Shown here: positions 53,387-63,941 of the stretch, in pieces
Layout of the letters: each line of letters starts with the position of its first letter
How positions within the stretch are numbered: position 1 is the stretch's first letter
Assembly: GCF_001461035.1 (NCBI RefSeq)
Contig: NZ_LNAM01000208.1
Coordinates: forward strand, 22,118 to 86,117
Direction: 5' to 3'
DNA: 64,000 bases
Source of the DNA: Acetivibrio ethanolgignens
GTDB lineage: Bacteria > Bacillota > Clostridia > Lachnospirales > Lachnospiraceae
Made by a program: the position numbers and the translations under genes
The notes under the pieces: generated by a model
Told to the model about the DNA's origin: nothing
The model's database searches: none
The model's input: the letters and a program-made list of their open reading frames with translations, nothing else

Positions 53387-54268
53387 ATGGAACTTTGGGA
53401 AGCGATAGTTATGGGACTGGTGCAGGGCCTGGCAGAATTTCTGCCGGTCAGCAGCTCCGGTCATTTAGCAATATTTAAATATATATTAGGAATTGATTTA
53501 GAGGCAAGTGGAGGACTGGTGTTTGATGTTATGCTTCACTTTGGAACACTGGTAGCTATTTTTATTGCCTTCTGGAAGGACATCAAGAAGCTGGTAATGG
53601 AGGGCTTTGGTATTTTAGGAGCCTGGTTTATCAATGCCGGACGCTTTGTTATGAACCTGTTCCAGAAGGAAAAAAGGGAGTATGTGCCGGTTATAGATTC
53701 GGCATACCGGAAGTTTGTAATGCTGGTTTTGGTTTCTACGATACCAACGGGTATTATGGGTGTGTTGTTTAAGGATTTAATTGAAAAGGCAAGTGCAACC
53801 TTACTCGTACCGGGTATCTGTCTGGTTGGAACAGCGGTTTTACTTACAATAGCAGACCATGCCGCAGAGGGACATAAACGCCCAAACCAGATTAGCTATA
53901 AGGAAGCCGGATTGGTAGGTATTGCCCAGGGCTTTGCTACTTTTCCGGGACTTTCCCGCTCAGGAACCACGATTGCTGCCTGCTTAAAGCTGGGATTTGA
54001 CAAGAATTTTGCAGTTAAATATTCTTTTATTATGTCCATACCGGCAGTCCTTGGAGCAAGTATTCTGGAACTTAAGGACTTTAGTATGGATGGAATTGAT
54101 ACAGTGATTATGGTTAATTACATAGTTGGAACTGCGGTTGCAGCAGTTGTTGGTTATATCTGCATTAAGACGATGCTGGTTATTGTCCGTGGCAAAAAAT
54201 TCAAGGGCTTTGCTTATTATTGCCTGGTAGTTGGGGCTGTAGCAATCATCTGGAATTTTATACGCTAG
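53387..54268 (+). CDS. uppP: Undecaprenyl-diphosphatase (BacA/UppP)
   Basis: 293 aa with about eight membrane helices. Two signature motifs are present: GLVQGLAEFLPVSSSGHLAI near the N-terminus and GFATFPGLSRSGTTIAACLK in the second half. It recycles the lipid carrier for peptidoglycan and teichoic acid by removing a phosphate, and confers bacitracin resistance when overexpressed. It starts 37 bp after the protease gene and 28 bp before ftsK. Confidence 0.96.
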   Translation: MELWEAIVMGLVQGLAEFLPVSSSGHLAIFKYILGIDLEASGGLVFDVMLHFGTLVAIFIAFWKDIKKLVMEGFGILGAWFINAGRFVMNLFQKEKREYVPVIDSAYRKFVMLVLVSTIPTGIMGVLFKDLIEKASATLLVPGICLVGTAVLLTIADHAAEGHKRPNQISYKEAGLVGIAQGFATFPGLSRSGTTIAACLKLGFDKNFAVKYSFIMSIPAVLGASILELKDFSMDGIDTVIMVNYIVGTAVAAVVGYICIKTMLVIVRGKKFKGFAYYCLVVGAVAIIWNFIR

Positions 54269-54296
54269 AAGTTAGAATTACTAAAAGGAGTTTTTT

Positions 54297-56762
54297 ATGG
54301 CGGCAAAAAAGAACAAAAAAAATACCGTTGAGACAAATCCATACAGAGACGAGATTATTCTGGTAGTCACTTTGATAGTTTCCGTTTTGCTGGCACTTAG
54401 TACCTTTAATTTGGCAGGAGTTTTTGGAAAAATTATAAACCACCTGCTGTTTGGTCTGTTTGGTTTCCTGGCCTATTTATTACCATACGCATTGTTTTTT
54501 GGAGTTGCATTTGCGATATCTAATCAGGGAAGCCATGTAGCTCGGGTAAAGATTTTTAGCAGTACGGGACTTTTTCTAATATTATGTGCATTGCTTCAGC
54601 TGATATTTGGAGGCTATGATAAGGGTCAGAAGCTTCTGGAGATCTATAAGCTTTGTGCAGAGGGGAAAAAGGATGGCGGTTTGATTGGCGGGATTATTGT
54701 AAAGGCCTTATGCTATATCTTTGGAACCGCTGGTACATATGCAATTTTGATTGGTCTTACCTTGATTCTGATTATGCTCATCACAGAAAGACTGCTATTT
54801 GCGAGTATTAGAAGAAAGCGGATGCAGGCGAAGGAGGAGAGGATGATACAGGCAAGGGAGCGGGAAGCTGCTATGGCCTCGATGGAAGCACCCCGCCGCA
54901 GAGCAAAGGTGTTTACCTTTGAGAAAGAGCCTAAAAAAGAGGAATCCTCTGTCACATTGCAGGAGCCTGAGATAAAGGAAGAAAAGAAAGCAAAAAAGAA
55001 AACAGAAAAGAAAACCCAGAAAGAGGAGCTCCCGGTGTATGAGGAGGAGCTGAAAAACAAATTTCATAAAGATTCAACAGATGCAATGGAGCAGCTGGAA
55101 ATTTTCCGTGCAGAAGAAACAATAGTATCTGAGCCAGTAAGGCCGGAGGAATTAAAGCAGTGGGAAGAAGTAAAAATTGAAGATATAAAGCAGCCAGAAG
55201 AGACAGTTTCTCATAGGAAAGCAAAGGCGAGTGAGGCACAAACTCAGTCAGAGGTAGAGGCCCTTGGTGCTGAAATCCAGACACAACTGGAGACAAAAAA
55301 GCCAGAATATGTATTTCCACCACTGTCCTTACTGTCTCTGCCCAAGGGCAAGGCAAAGGGTGTATCAGACAGTGAGCTTAAGGCTACAGCAGCTAAGCTT
55401 CAGTCTACTCTGGAAAGCTTTGGCGTTAAGGTAGAAATGAAAAATGTAAGCTGCGGGCCAGCAGTTACAAGATATGAGCTGCAGCCGGCACAGGGCGTTA
55501 AGGTAAGTAAAATTACAAGCCTGTCAGATGATATCAAGCTTTCTCTGGCAGCGGCAGATATTCGTATTGAAGCACCGATTCCAGGAAAGTCAGCTGTTGG
55601 TATTGAGGTTCCTAATAAGGAAAATACTACAGTATTATTGCGTACCCTTTTGGAGAGTAAGGAGTTTAAAAATCATCCATCGGATATTGCCTTTGCGGTA
55701 GGTAAGGATATTGGCGGTAATACGATTGTTACGGATATTGCAAAGATGCCACATCTTTTGATTGCCGGTGCAACAGGCTCGGGTAAATCTGTTTGCATTA
55801 ATACGCTGATTATGAGTATTTTATATAAAGCGAGTCCAGAAGACGTTAAGCTTATCATGGTGGACCCGAAGGTAGTAGAGCTAAGTGTTTACAATGGAAT
55901 TCCACATCTTCTGATTCCGGTTGTTACAGATCCGAAAAAGGCATCTGGTGCTCTTAACTGGGCTGTTATGGAGATGACAGAGCGTTATAAGAAATTTGCG
56001 GATCTGGGTGTCCGGGATATGAAAGGCTATAATGAGCGGGTTGCCACGGTAGAAGAGGATAATGACCCAAGGTATCAGAAGCTGCCACAGATTGTTATTA
56101 TTGTGGACGAGCTTGCTGACCTTATGATGGTAGCACCTGGTGAGGTAGAGGATGCTATCTGCCGTCTGGCTCAGCTTGCGAGAGCTGCTGGCATCCATCT
56201 GGTTATAGCGACACAGCGTCCTTCTGTAAATGTTATTACTGGTCTGATTAAAGCAAATATACCTTCAAGAATAGCTTTTGCTGTATCTTCGTCGGTTGAT
56301 TCGAGAACTATTTTAGATGGTGGCGGTGCAGAAAAACTGTTGGGTAAGGGAGATATGTTGTTTTTCCCATCGGGCTATCCAAAACCGGTACGTATTCAAG
56401 GTGCCTTTGTTTCAGATAAAGAGGTCAGTGCTGTAGTTGAGTTCCTTTCTAAGGAAAATGGTGCTGTAACCTATAATGAGGAGATTAATAACCGGATTAC
56501 TTCTGTTCAGACGGCCAGTGAAGCGGCTGGTGGCGTAGAACGGGATGAATATTTTGTAGAGGCAGGACGTTTTATCATTGAGAAGGACAAGGCTTCTATT
56601 GGCATGCTGCAAAGAGTCTATAAAATCGGTTTCAATCGTGCTGCCCGCATTATGGACCAGCTGTCAGATGCTGGTGTAGTAGGACCTGAGGAGGGTACAA
56701 AACCAAGGAAGGTACTTATGTCTATGGAAGAGTTTGAACAGTATGTTGATGAATATGTGTAA
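54297..56762 (+). CDS. ftsK: DNA translocase FtsK/SpoIIIE
   Basis: 821 aa. Four membrane helices (about 20-170) are followed by a charged linker rich in Lys, Glu and Gln (about 175-345), the alpha/beta motor with Walker [10 protein letters not shown] (about 489) and Walker [14 protein letters not shown], and a C-terminal gamma winged helix (about 755-815, [20 protein letters not shown]) that reads KOPS/SRS signals. It pumps DNA through the division septum, and in spore formers also into the forespore. AAAGGAG precedes the ATG. The linker is much shorter than in E. coli, as usual for Firmicutes. Confidence 0.97.
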   Translation: MAAKKNKKNTVETNPYRDEIILVVTLIVSVLLALSTFNLAGVFGKIINHLLFGLFGFLAYLLPYALFFGVAFAISNQGSHVARVKIFSSTGLFLILCALLQLIFGGYDKGQKLLEIYKLCAEGKKDGGLIGGIIVKALCYIFGTAGTYAILIGLTLILIMLITERLLFASIRRKRMQAKEERMIQAREREAAMASMEAPRRRAKVFTFEKEPKKEESSVTLQEPEIKEEKKAKKKTEKKTQKEELPVYEEELKNKFHKDSTDAMEQLEIFRAEETIVSEPVRPEELKQWEEVKIEDIKQPEETVSHRKAKASEAQTQSEVEALGAEIQTQLETKKPEYVFPPLSLLSLPKGKAKGVSDSELKATAAKLQSTLESFGVKVEMKNVSCGPAVTRYELQPAQGVKVSKITSLSDDIKLSLAAADIRIEAPIPGKSAVGIEVPNKENTTVLLRTLLESKEFKNHPSDIAFAVGKDIGGNTIVTDIAKMPHLLIAGATGSGKSVCINTLIMSILYKASPEDVKLIMVDPKVVELSVYNGIPHLLIPVVTDPKKASGALNWAVMEMTERYKKFADLGVRDMKGYNERVATVEEDNDPRYQKLPQIVIIVDELADLMMVAPGEVEDAICRLAQLARAAGIHLVIATQRPSVNVITGLIKANIPSRIAFAVSSSVDSRTILDGGGAEKLLGKGDMLFFPSGYPKPVRIQGAFVSDKEVSAVVEFLSKENGAVTYNEEINNRITSVQTASEAAGGVERDEYFVEAGRFIIEKDKASIGMLQRVYKIGFNRAARIMDQLSDAGVVGPEEGTKPRKVLMSMEEFEQYVDEYV

Positions 56763-56770
56763 GGTAGGAT

Positions 56771-56808
56771 AGACCTGTATCTGCTAGGCAGTGGCAGGTC
56801 TGTCTTTG
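56771..56808 (+). terminator. Weak terminator-like hairpin after ftsK
   Basis: AGACCTG pairs with CAGGTCT with an inner CTGC/GCAG pair; the T-rich tail is short (GTCTTTGT). It may lower rather than stop transcription into the ATP-grasp pair. Confidence 0.4.
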
Positions 56809-56830
56809 TATAAGGAGGCATAAAGATTCT

Positions 56831-57709
56831 ATGAAAGGATTACTGGTAGTAAATGAATTTTTAATGACAGAGAAGTTTCGGGAATTGTATGACATGCTTT
56901 TTTTGGCTGCCAGTCAGCAGGCAATCTGCCTGGAGCAGAAAACAAATGCCCAGCTTCTACCGGTATTAGGAGAAAGGGCAGAGACTATAGAGGCCTCTTT
57001 TGTATTATTTTGGGATAAGGACATCCGTCTGGCAAAGGCTTTGGAAAACCGGAGACTTTTAGTGGCCAATTCTGCCAGGGCAATTGAAGTCTGTGATGAT
57101 AAAGCCCTGACCCATCTTTTGCTGGAAAAGGCTGGAGTACCGATGCCTCGGACAATTCTGGCACCAATGACCTATTCTAATATCGGTTATACTAATCTGC
57201 AATTTTTAGAGCTTGCAGCAGAGAAGCTAAGATTTCCTATGGTAGTAAAGGAATGCTTTGGCTCCTTTGGCTGGCAGGTGTATCTGGTTAATAACCAGGA
57301 GGAGCTTTCAAAGCTTGTAAAAGAGCTGGCAGGAAAGCCGTTTCTGATGCAGGAATTTATAAAAAGCTCCTTTGGAAAAGATATCCGGCTACAGGTGGTT
57401 GGTGACAAAGTTGTAGCTGCAATGTATCGGTATTCTGAAACTGGTGATTTTCGTGCGAATATCTCAAATGGCGGAAAAATGAAAGCCTATGAGCCGACAG
57501 AGGAAGAAAAAAGGCTGGCAGTAAGGGCTTGTCAGGCACTGGGACTTGATTTTGCAGGTGTAGATATTTTATTTGGAGAGGCAGGGCCTGTGGTATGTGA
57601 GGTAAATTCTAATGCCCACTTTAAAAATATTTATGATTGTACAGGCGTAAATGTGGCAGAGCACATTTTAGGGTATTTGAAGGAGAAGGCAAGCGTTAGC
57701 GGGCTGTAG
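56831..57709 (+). CDS. RimK-like ATP-grasp ligase, first of a pair
   Basis: 292 aa. The three-part ATP-grasp layout is visible: an N-terminal pre-grasp region with FWDKDIRLAKALE, then ADKA-like CDDKALTHLLLEKAGVPMPR, the ATP-binding VVKECFGSFGWQVYLV with QEFIKSSFGKDIRLQVVG and the metal-binding VDILFGEAGPVVCEVNSN. The N-S-N-A-H at the end of the metal site matches RimK-type amino acid or peptide ligases. The substrate is unknown. It is followed 13 bp later by a homologous gene, so a heteromeric or two-step ligase is likely. Confidence 0.85.
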   Translation: MKGLLVVNEFLMTEKFRELYDMLFLAASQQAICLEQKTNAQLLPVLGERAETIEASFVLFWDKDIRLAKALENRRLLVANSARAIEVCDDKALTHLLLEKAGVPMPRTILAPMTYSNIGYTNLQFLELAAEKLRFPMVVKECFGSFGWQVYLVNNQEELSKLVKELAGKPFLMQEFIKSSFGKDIRLQVVGDKVVAAMYRYSETGDFRANISNGGKMKAYEPTEEEKRLAVRACQALGLDFAGVDILFGEAGPVVCEVNSNAHFKNIYDCTGVNVAEHILGYLKEKASVSGL

Positions 57710-57722
57710 AAAAGAGGAAAGT

Positions 57723-58610
57723 ATGAAAAGATTTAAGGCGTGGCTGATTTATGGAAGAGAAGATGCAAAAAAAAATGAAGACTTTATAAGAATGCATAAG
57801 GAAGCAGGAGAAGAATTAGGAATAGATATTGAGCTTTTGTATGCAGACAAACTTTCTACAACTATAGAACAAGGAAAAACAAGACTTCGTTATGCAGGTG
57901 AAATAGAGGAAAATCCGGATTTTGTGCTATGCCGGACGAGAGACTGGCTTCTGACAAGGCAGTTGGAGCATATGGGATTACTGGTCTTTAATAACAGTGA
58001 GGTTTCCTTAGCAGGAAACCATAAGGCTATTGCTTATCAGGAGGTGGCAAGGCTTTCTATTCCTGTAGTTGACACTGCCTTCTGCCGCCGGGAATATGTG
58101 GAGAGGCAGCTTTTGCAAGCACCTGCGGATGAAAATGGAAGGCTTCTAAAGTCCCTGGTGATAAAATCAGTCGCCGGTCATGGCGGCAGCCAGGTTTTTC
58201 TTTATGAAAATAGAGAAAAGCTTCCACAGATTCTTTCTGGTATTGGAGGGGATGATGTGGTTATTCAGCCAAGAGTAGCCGGACCAGGAGAGGATCTGCG
58301 GGTTTATATTATTGGAAACCAGATTCAGGGATGTGTTCTCAGGAGAGCAAAGGAGGGCTTTAAATCTAATTTTTCTCTTGGTGGAGCTGTGGAGCCTTAT
58401 CGATTGTCGGGAGAAGAAGAGATACTGGTTAAAAAATGTTTTGAGCGTTGGAGCTTTGATTTTGCAGGAATTGATTTTATCCGGTCTGAAAAAGGACAGC
58501 TTTTATTTAATGAAATTGAGGATGTTGTGGGAAGCCGGATGTATTATCAGTGCTATGAAGAGGATATTCTTTTTAATTATCTTTCTTATATTAGAAAAAA
58601 GATATCCTAA
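57723..58610 (+). CDS. RimK-like ATP-grasp ligase, second of a pair
   Basis: 295 aa. Same layout as the gene before it: DFVLCRTRDWLLTRQLEHMG, GNHKAIAYQEVARLSIPVVD, the ATP-binding LVIKSVAGHGGSQVFLYENR, VIQPRVAGPGEDLRVYIIGN and the metal-binding FAGIDFIRSEKGQLLFNEIED. In this copy the end reads N-E-I-E-D-V-V-G instead of E-V-N-S-N, so the metal-site residues differ from its neighbour, suggesting divergent roles. Neither copy has a precursor-peptide gene next to it that I can see. GAGGAAAG precedes the ATG. Confidence 0.85.
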   Translation: MKRFKAWLIYGREDAKKNEDFIRMHKEAGEELGIDIELLYADKLSTTIEQGKTRLRYAGEIEENPDFVLCRTRDWLLTRQLEHMGLLVFNNSEVSLAGNHKAIAYQEVARLSIPVVDTAFCRREYVERQLLQAPADENGRLLKSLVIKSVAGHGGSQVFLYENREKLPQILSGIGGDDVVIQPRVAGPGEDLRVYIIGNQIQGCVLRRAKEGFKSNFSLGGAVEPYRLSGEEEILVKKCFERWSFDFAGIDFIRSEKGQLLFNEIEDVVGSRMYYQCYEEDILFNYLSYIRKKIS

Positions 58611-58627
58611 GATTGCCAAATATAGAT

Positions 58628-58665
58628 AGGAGCAGGACTGATAGTCTCGAGCCTGCTCCTTTATT
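58628..58665 (+). terminator. Intrinsic terminator after the ATP-grasp pair
   Basis: AGGAGCAGG pairs with CCTGCTCCT, followed by TTTATTTG, 18 bases after the stop. Confidence 0.8.
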
Positions 58666-58756
58666 TGCTAAATAAGTTTTGTTTCAAGAAAAAGGGGAAG
58701 GATTGTTTATTAGAACTGCTTCACGAAAAAATTAGTATATTTTATCGTAAGTCCTA

Positions 58757-58786
58757 TTGAAGTTGACAGACAACCTAGGGTATAAT
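58757..58786 (+). promoter_or_regulatory. Promoter for fhs
   Basis: TTGAAG (58757-58762), 18-base spacer, TATAAT (58781-58786). It implies a leader of about 315 nt before the fhs start at 59108. Confidence 0.6.
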
Positions 58787-58810
58787 GTACACGAAAGCAA
58801 TGAGCCATGC

Positions 58811-59080
58811 AAAAATTTGTACATATCACAGTTCGTGCTTGCACGAAGATGTGAATATGTGCAAATTTTTATAGGGCGAAAGCCCGTGACCGAGAAACCG
58901 AAGGTTTGGAGGTCATAGCATGGCGAGAAGCCCAGAGGGGCGAAAGCCCGTGACCGAGAAACCGAAGGTTTGGAGGTCATAGCGTGGCGAGAAGCCGAAG
59001 GTTTGGAGGTCATAGCGTGGCGAGAAGCCGAAAAGGCGAAAGCCCGTGACCGAGAAACCGAAGGTTTGGAGGTCATAGCA
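58811..59080 (+). repeat. fhs leader: long hairpin plus tandem structured repeats
   Basis: First a 60-nt hairpin (58811-58870: AAAAATTTGTACATAT with ATATGTGCAAATTTTT, tip TTCGTG-CTTG-CACGAA). Then three full units, starting at 58874, 58938 and 59035, and one partial unit (about 58996-59027). Each full unit holds GGCGAAAGCC (GAAA-capped hairpin) and TGACC-GAG-AAACC-GAA-GGTTT-GGA-GGTCA, two 5-bp stems joined by a symmetric GAG/GGA loop that can form tandem G-A pairs; most are followed by GGCGAGAAGCC. Unit spacing is about 64 bp between the first two. The last unit ends 12 bases before the AGGAGG of fhs. Confidence 0.8.
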
Positions 59081-59107
59081 AATCTGAATACCAGGAGGAG
59101 AAAGGCA

Positions 59108-60778
59108 ATGAAAACAGATATTGAAATCGCACAGGAAGCAGAGCTTGTCCATATTCGTGAGGTTGCAAAGAAGTTGGACATTACAGAGGATGAGCTGGAT
59201 TTTTACGGAAAATACAAAGCAAAATTTTCAGATGAGCTTTGGGATAAAGTAAAGGATAAAAAGGACGGAAAGCTTATTTTAGTAACAGCCATTAATCCTA
59301 CACCGGCAGGAGAAGGAAAGACAACGACAACTGTAGGCTTAGGAGAGGCCTTTGGAAGAATGAATAAAAAAGCAGTAATTGCTTTAAGAGAGCCTTCCTT
59401 AGGACCTTGCTTTGGTATCAAGGGTGGAGCTGCTGGTGGCGGCTATGCTCAGGTGGTACCGATGGAGGACTTAAATCTTCATTTTACCGGTGACTTTCAT
59501 GCAATTACCTCAGCAAACAATCTTCTGGCAGCTATGATGGATAATCATATCCAGCAGGGCAATGAGTTAGAGATTGACCCGAACCAGATTGTCTGGAAAC
59601 GCTGTGTCGATATGAATGATCGTGTGCTTAGAAATATTGTAGTCGGCCTGGGAAGAAAGGTCGATGGCATTGTAAGAGAGGATCATTTTATTATTACTGT
59701 GGCTTCTGAAATTATGGCTATTCTCTGTCTGGCAGAAAATATGAAGGATTTAAAGGAACGTTTGGGAAAGATTATCGTTGCTTACAGCTATACTGGTGAA
59801 CCGATTACGGCAAAGCAGTTAAATGCGGTAGGAGCCATGGGCGCCTTATTAAAGGATGCGATTAAGCCGAACCTGATTCAGACTTTGGAGCATACACCGG
59901 CCATTGTTCATGGTGGGCCGTTTGCTAATATTGCCCATGGCTGCAACAGTGTGCGGGCAACTAAGACTGCTTTGAAGCTGGCAGATTATGTTGTCACAGA
60001 AGCAGGCTTTGGTGCGGATTTAGGTGCAGAGAAATTTATGGATATCAAGTGCCGGATGGCAGGCCTTAAGCCGGATGCAGTTGTACTGGTAGCGACTGTC
60101 AGAGCCTTAAAATACAATGGTGGTGTACCAAAAATAGAGCTTGGCACAGAAAATCTGGAAGCTTTGAAAAAAGGTATTGTTAATCTGGAGAAGCACATTG
60201 AAAATGTACAGAAGTTTGGCGTTCCTTGTGTTGTTACCCTGAATCGTTTCGTAACGGATAGCGATGCAGAGCTTGCCTTTGTAAAAGAGTTCTGTGAAGC
60301 AAGAAACTGTGATTTTGCTCTTTCTGAGGTTTGGGAAAAGGGCAGCGAAGGTGGTATTGCTCTGGCTGAAAAGGTTATCAGTACTCTGGAGAACAAGGAA
60401 AGTCACTTCAAGCCGCTGTATGACAGTTCTTTATCCGTAAAGGAAAAGATAGAAACTGTGGCAAAGGAAATCTATGGAGCCAGTGGTGTTACCTATGATG
60501 CTGCTGCCGATAAAGCCATTGCACGGATTGAAGAACTGGGCTATGGAGATATGCCGGTCTGTATGGCAAAGAATCAGTATTCTCTGTCTGATGATCCAGC
60601 AAAGCTTGGCAGGCCGGAGAACTTTACGATTCATATTCGTGAGGCTTATGTATCTGCCGGAGCAGGTTTTGTGGTAGCAATTACAGGTACGGTTATGACG
60701 ATGCCAGGACTTCCGAAAAAGCCGGCAGCCTTTGGCATTGATGTAAATGATGATGGCGTAATTACCGGATTATTTTAG
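59108..60778 (+). CDS. fhs: Formate-tetrahydrofolate ligase
   Basis: 556 aa, the standard length. The P-loop-like [18 protein letters not shown] (about 60-77), the block [20 protein letters not shown] and [20 protein letters not shown] are family hallmarks. It makes 10-formyl-THF from formate, THF and ATP for purines and formyl-Met, and in acetogens for carbon fixation. The start at 59108 has AGGAGG upstream; a longer in-frame reading through the leader repeats (from 58970) is rejected because family members start with this segment and the repeats are non-coding. No other Wood-Ljungdahl gene is nearby. Confidence 0.96.
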   Translation: MKTDIEIAQEAELVHIREVAKKLDITEDELDFYGKYKAKFSDELWDKVKDKKDGKLILVTAINPTPAGEGKTTTTVGLGEAFGRMNKKAVIALREPSLGPCFGIKGGAAGGGYAQVVPMEDLNLHFTGDFHAITSANNLLAAMMDNHIQQGNELEIDPNQIVWKRCVDMNDRVLRNIVVGLGRKVDGIVREDHFIITVASEIMAILCLAENMKDLKERLGKIIVAYSYTGEPITAKQLNAVGAMGALLKDAIKPNLIQTLEHTPAIVHGGPFANIAHGCNSVRATKTALKLADYVVTEAGFGADLGAEKFMDIKCRMAGLKPDAVVLVATVRALKYNGGVPKIELGTENLEALKKGIVNLEKHIENVQKFGVPCVVTLNRFVTDSDAELAFVKEFCEARNCDFALSEVWEKGSEGGIALAEKVISTLENKESHFKPLYDSSLSVKEKIETVAKEIYGASGVTYDAAADKAIARIEELGYGDMPVCMAKNQYSLSDDPAKLGRPENFTIHIREAYVSAGAGFVVAITGTVMTMPGLPKKPAAFGIDVNDDGVITGLF

Positions 60779-60786
60779 GAGATATG

Positions 60787-60820
60787 GCGGCTCTGTACAA
60801 TCGTAATAGGGCCGCTTTTT
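60787..60820 (+). terminator. Intrinsic terminator after fhs
   Basis: GCGGCTCT pairs with AGGGCCGC (one G-U), followed by TTTTT, nine bases after the fhs stop. Confidence 0.75.
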
Positions 60821-60850
60821 ATAAAATAAAAGGGAAGAGAGGTTAGATAA

Positions 60851-63130
60851 ATGATTCAATTATTAGAACATGGGGCTTATGTATTAGAGGGAAGAGAGAT
60901 TATTGAAGAGAGCCCTGCGGCAAGAGAAAGACTTTTGACACGTTTTGGTGGAGAGGATATTGCTAAGGAGGAAGCTAAAAAGGGTACGATGGCCTATCGT
61001 ATATTGGCAGAGCATAATACCTCTGACAATATGGAGCAGCTTAGAATTAAGTTTGATAAGCTGACCTCCCATGATATTACTTTTGTAGGAATTATACAAA
61101 CAGCAAGAGCATCAGGATTAGAGAAGTTTCCGGTGCCTTATGTATTAACGAACTGTCATAATAGTTTGTGTGCTGTAGGAGGCACAATTAATGAGGATGA
61201 CCATGTATTTGGTTTATCCTGTGCAAAAAAATATGGTGGAATCTATGTTCCTCCGCATCAGGCAGTTATTCATCAGTTTGCAAGAGAGATGCTGGCTGGT
61301 GGTGGACAGATGATTTTAGGCTCGGATAGTCATACACGTTACGGTGCCCTGGGAACCATGGCAATCGGTGAGGGTGGACCAGAGCTTGTAAAGCAGTTGC
61401 TGTCCAAAACCTATGATATTGCTATGCCTAAGGTTGTCGGTGTATATCTGACCGGTAAGCCAAGACATGGTGTTGGTCCACAGGACATAGCCCTGGCAAT
61501 TATCGGTGCGGTTTTTAAAAATGGATATGTAAATAACAAGATAATGGAATTTTTCGGTGATGGTGTAGCTAATTTAAGCGTAGATTACCGTATCGGCATA
61601 GATGTTATGACAACAGAGACGACCTGTCTTTCCTCTATCTGGGAGACGGATGATAAGGTAAAGGAATTCTATGAGATTCATAACCGCCCTGAGGCTTATG
61701 AGGAACTGAAGCCGGAAAAGGTAGCTTATTATGATGGTCTGGTATACGTTGATTTATCAGAAATCAAGCCAATGATTGCGATGCCATTCCATCCAAGCAA
61801 TGTATATACGATTGAAGAATTGAATGCTAATCTTGAGGATATTTTAGCAGAGGTTGAAAAAAATGCTTTTGTAAGCCTGGACAATAGCAAGATTTCTTAT
61901 ACCTTAAGAGATAAGATAAAAAATGGACGATTATATGTAGAGCAGGGAGTTATCGCAGGCTGTGCCGGCGGTGGCTTTGAAAACATCTGTGATGCGGCAG
62001 ATATTTTAAGAGGAAAGTATATTGGAAACGATGCGTTTTCTTTAAGTGTATATCCAGCGAGCCAGCCGGTATTTATGGAGCTGGTAAAGAATGGAAGGGT
62101 AGCAGACTTAATGGCAACGGGTGCAACGATTCGTACCGCTTTTTGTGGACCTTGCTTTGGTGCAGGAGATGTGCCTGCTAACCGTGGTCTTTCCATTCGC
62201 CATACGACACGGAACTTCCCGAACCGCGAAGGCTCTAAGCTTACCAGCGGACAGATTGCTTCTGTAGCATTGATGGATGCCCGCTCTATTGCTGCAACGG
62301 CTGCTAACCAGGGCTACCTGACAGCGGCTACGGATTTGGATTGTGAATTTACTAAGCCGGTATATCATTTTGATGCTTCTATTTATGAGAATCGGGTATA
62401 TAACGGCATTGGTAATCCAAAACCGGAGGAAGAAATCAAGTTTGGTCCGAATATTGTGGACTGGCCTTCTATGGTAGAATTAAAGGATAATATTTTGTTA
62501 AGGGTGGTTTCTGTCATTCATGATCCGGTAACAACCACAGATGAGCTGATTCCTTCTGGGGAAACCTCCTCTTATCGTTCTAATCCACTGGGACTGGCTG
62601 AATTTACTCTGTCCAGAAAAGACCCTGCTTATGTAGGACGGGCAAAGGAGGTACGGACGATGGAGGAAAACAGAAGAAACGGTGTTAAGAACCCAGAGCT
62701 TTCTGAGGTATTTTCCGTGATTTCCAGGGAATTTTCCGGTATTGAAGAAAATGAAGTGGAAATCGGAAGCACGATTTATGCGGTAAAGCCAGGAGATGGT
62801 TCTGCAAGAGAGCAGGCAGCTAGCTGTCAGAGAGTACTGGGAGGTCTTGCTAATATCGCTTCGGAATATGCAACCAAGAGATACCGTTCTAATCTGATTA
62901 ACTGGGGTATGCTTCCATTTCTTTTAGATGGCAGTGAGCCATTTGAAATTGGAGATTATATTTTTATTCCAGAAATAAAGAGGGCAGTAGCGGATAAAGC
63001 AGAGGACATCAAGGCCTATGTCGTAAGGAGGGAGGGCTTGCAGGAGTTCACCATGAGACTAGGAGAGCTGACAGAGGATGAAAGAGCTATTATTCAGAAG
63101 GGCTGCCTGATTAATTACTACAAGGACTGA
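60851..63130 (+). CDS. Aconitase-family hydratase
   Basis: 759 aa, close in size to the mitochondrial-type aconitases but annotated in many Clostridia simply as hydratase. [20 protein letters not shown] is the canonical aconitase block. The CxxC in [11 protein letters not shown] and a further Cys in [12 protein letters not shown] are the probable [4Fe-4S] ligands; the swivel domain lies after about 590 ([37 protein letters not shown]). It would interconvert citrate and isocitrate or a related pair. AGAGAGG lies upstream. The gene is separated from fhs by a terminator; no citrate synthase or isocitrate dehydrogenase gene is in the window. Confidence 0.88.
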   Translation: MIQLLEHGAYVLEGREIIEESPAARERLLTRFGGEDIAKEEAKKGTMAYRILAEHNTSDNMEQLRIKFDKLTSHDITFVGIIQTARASGLEKFPVPYVLTNCHNSLCAVGGTINEDDHVFGLSCAKKYGGIYVPPHQAVIHQFAREMLAGGGQMILGSDSHTRYGALGTMAIGEGGPELVKQLLSKTYDIAMPKVVGVYLTGKPRHGVGPQDIALAIIGAVFKNGYVNNKIMEFFGDGVANLSVDYRIGIDVMTTETTCLSSIWETDDKVKEFYEIHNRPEAYEELKPEKVAYYDGLVYVDLSEIKPMIAMPFHPSNVYTIEELNANLEDILAEVEKNAFVSLDNSKISYTLRDKIKNGRLYVEQGVIAGCAGGGFENICDAADILRGKYIGNDAFSLSVYPASQPVFMELVKNGRVADLMATGATIRTAFCGPCFGAGDVPANRGLSIRHTTRNFPNREGSKLTSGQIASVALMDARSIAATAANQGYLTAATDLDCEFTKPVYHFDASIYENRVYNGIGNPKPEEEIKFGPNIVDWPSMVELKDNILLRVVSVIHDPVTTTDELIPSGETSSYRSNPLGLAEFTLSRKDPAYVGRAKEVRTMEENRRNGVKNPELSEVFSVISREFSGIEENEVEIGSTIYAVKPGDGSAREQAASCQRVLGGLANIASEYATKRYRSNLINWGMLPFLLDGSEPFEIGDYIFIPEIKRAVADKAEDIKAYVVRREGLQEFTMRLGELTEDERAIIQKGCLINYYKD

Positions 63131-63150
63131 TAGAGAAAGGAGGATGCGAT

Positions 63151-63639
63151 ATGTTTCGAAAAATGCGTCGCTTTAAGCAGCAGCTATCGGAAGAGGCAAG
63201 TATTGCTGTTTTGGAAAGAGGAACAGCTGGAGTGTTAGCAGTAGCAGGAGATGATGATTATCCTTATGCAGTACCATTAAGCTATGTATATTATAATGCA
63301 AAGCTTTATTTTCATGTGGCAAAAAGTGGTCATAAGCTGGATGCTATTAGGAAAAATGATAAGGTATCTTTTTGTGTTATAGATAAGAATCAGATTGTGC
63401 CAGAGGAATATACCACTTATTTTAGAAGCGTAATTGCTTTTGGGCGTATCAAAGCTCTTGAGGGTGAAGAGAAACGAGAGGCCTTGGAGGCTCTGGCAGC
63501 AAAATATTCTCCTGAGCAGGTAGAGGGACGGAAGGCTGAAATAGACAGGCAGATAGAGCATGTTTGTATGCTGGAGCTTACGATTGAGCATCTTTCCGGA
63601 AAGGAAGCGATAGAGCTTGTAAATTTCAAGAAAGTTTAA
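63151..63639 (+). CDS. Pyridoxamine 5'-phosphate oxidase-like (split-barrel FMN-binding) protein
   Basis: 162 aa. The MRRFKQQLSEEASIAVLERG opening, GVLAVAGDDDYPYAVPLSYV and LYFHVAKSGHKLDAIRKNDK strands fit the split-barrel flavin-binding family often called NimA-like or PPOX. It probably binds FMN. The substrate is unknown; related members reduce nitroimidazoles, but that cannot be concluded here. AAAGGAGG precedes the ATG, 20 bp after the hydratase gene, so the two probably form one transcript. Confidence 0.85.
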   Translation: MFRKMRRFKQQLSEEASIAVLERGTAGVLAVAGDDDYPYAVPLSYVYYNAKLYFHVAKSGHKLDAIRKNDKVSFCVIDKNQIVPEEYTTYFRSVIAFGRIKALEGEEKREALEALAAKYSPEQVEGRKAEIDRQIEHVCMLELTIEHLSGKEAIELVNFKKV

Positions 63640-63680
63640 AAATAGCAAAATAACCAAAAATGTTAAAAAAGTATCAAATG

Positions 63681-63720
63681 AAAAATAGCGAAAAACTGCG
63701 TGTTTTTGCTATTTTTTTTG
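63681..63720 (+). terminator. Intrinsic terminator
   Basis: AAATAGCGAAAAAC pairs with GTTTTTGCTATTT, with a TGCGT loop and a T-run to about 63720. Confidence 0.85.
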
Positions 63721-63941
63721 TGCTTTTTTATTTTGAAGCACAAAAAGATGTGAATAATACACAAAAAAAATATTAAATCAATAAAAATATTGAATTAATT
63801 TAATAAACTCAAACTTCGCACATGATTAAATGCCTATGAACCTTGAAAATTCAATAAATACTGGCATAAAAATAGCATGAAACCGCTGGTTTTGTTATAA
63901 TTAAGTTACCACACAAAACAAAACAACCGGAGGCTCATGCT

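Noticed and set aside
58874..59080. Repeats in the fhs leader as a CRISPR array
   Set aside because: Units touch each other with no unique spacers, their length varies, and no cas gene is present.
58811..59107. Known tetrahydrofolate riboswitch upstream of fhs
   Set aside because: The conserved sequence blocks I remember for the THF riboswitch are not found; the repeats have a different consensus.
58970..59107. N-terminal extension of fhs through the repeats
   Set aside because: The frame is open, but family proteins start at [15 protein letters not shown] lies directly before 59108, and the extension is only translated repeat.
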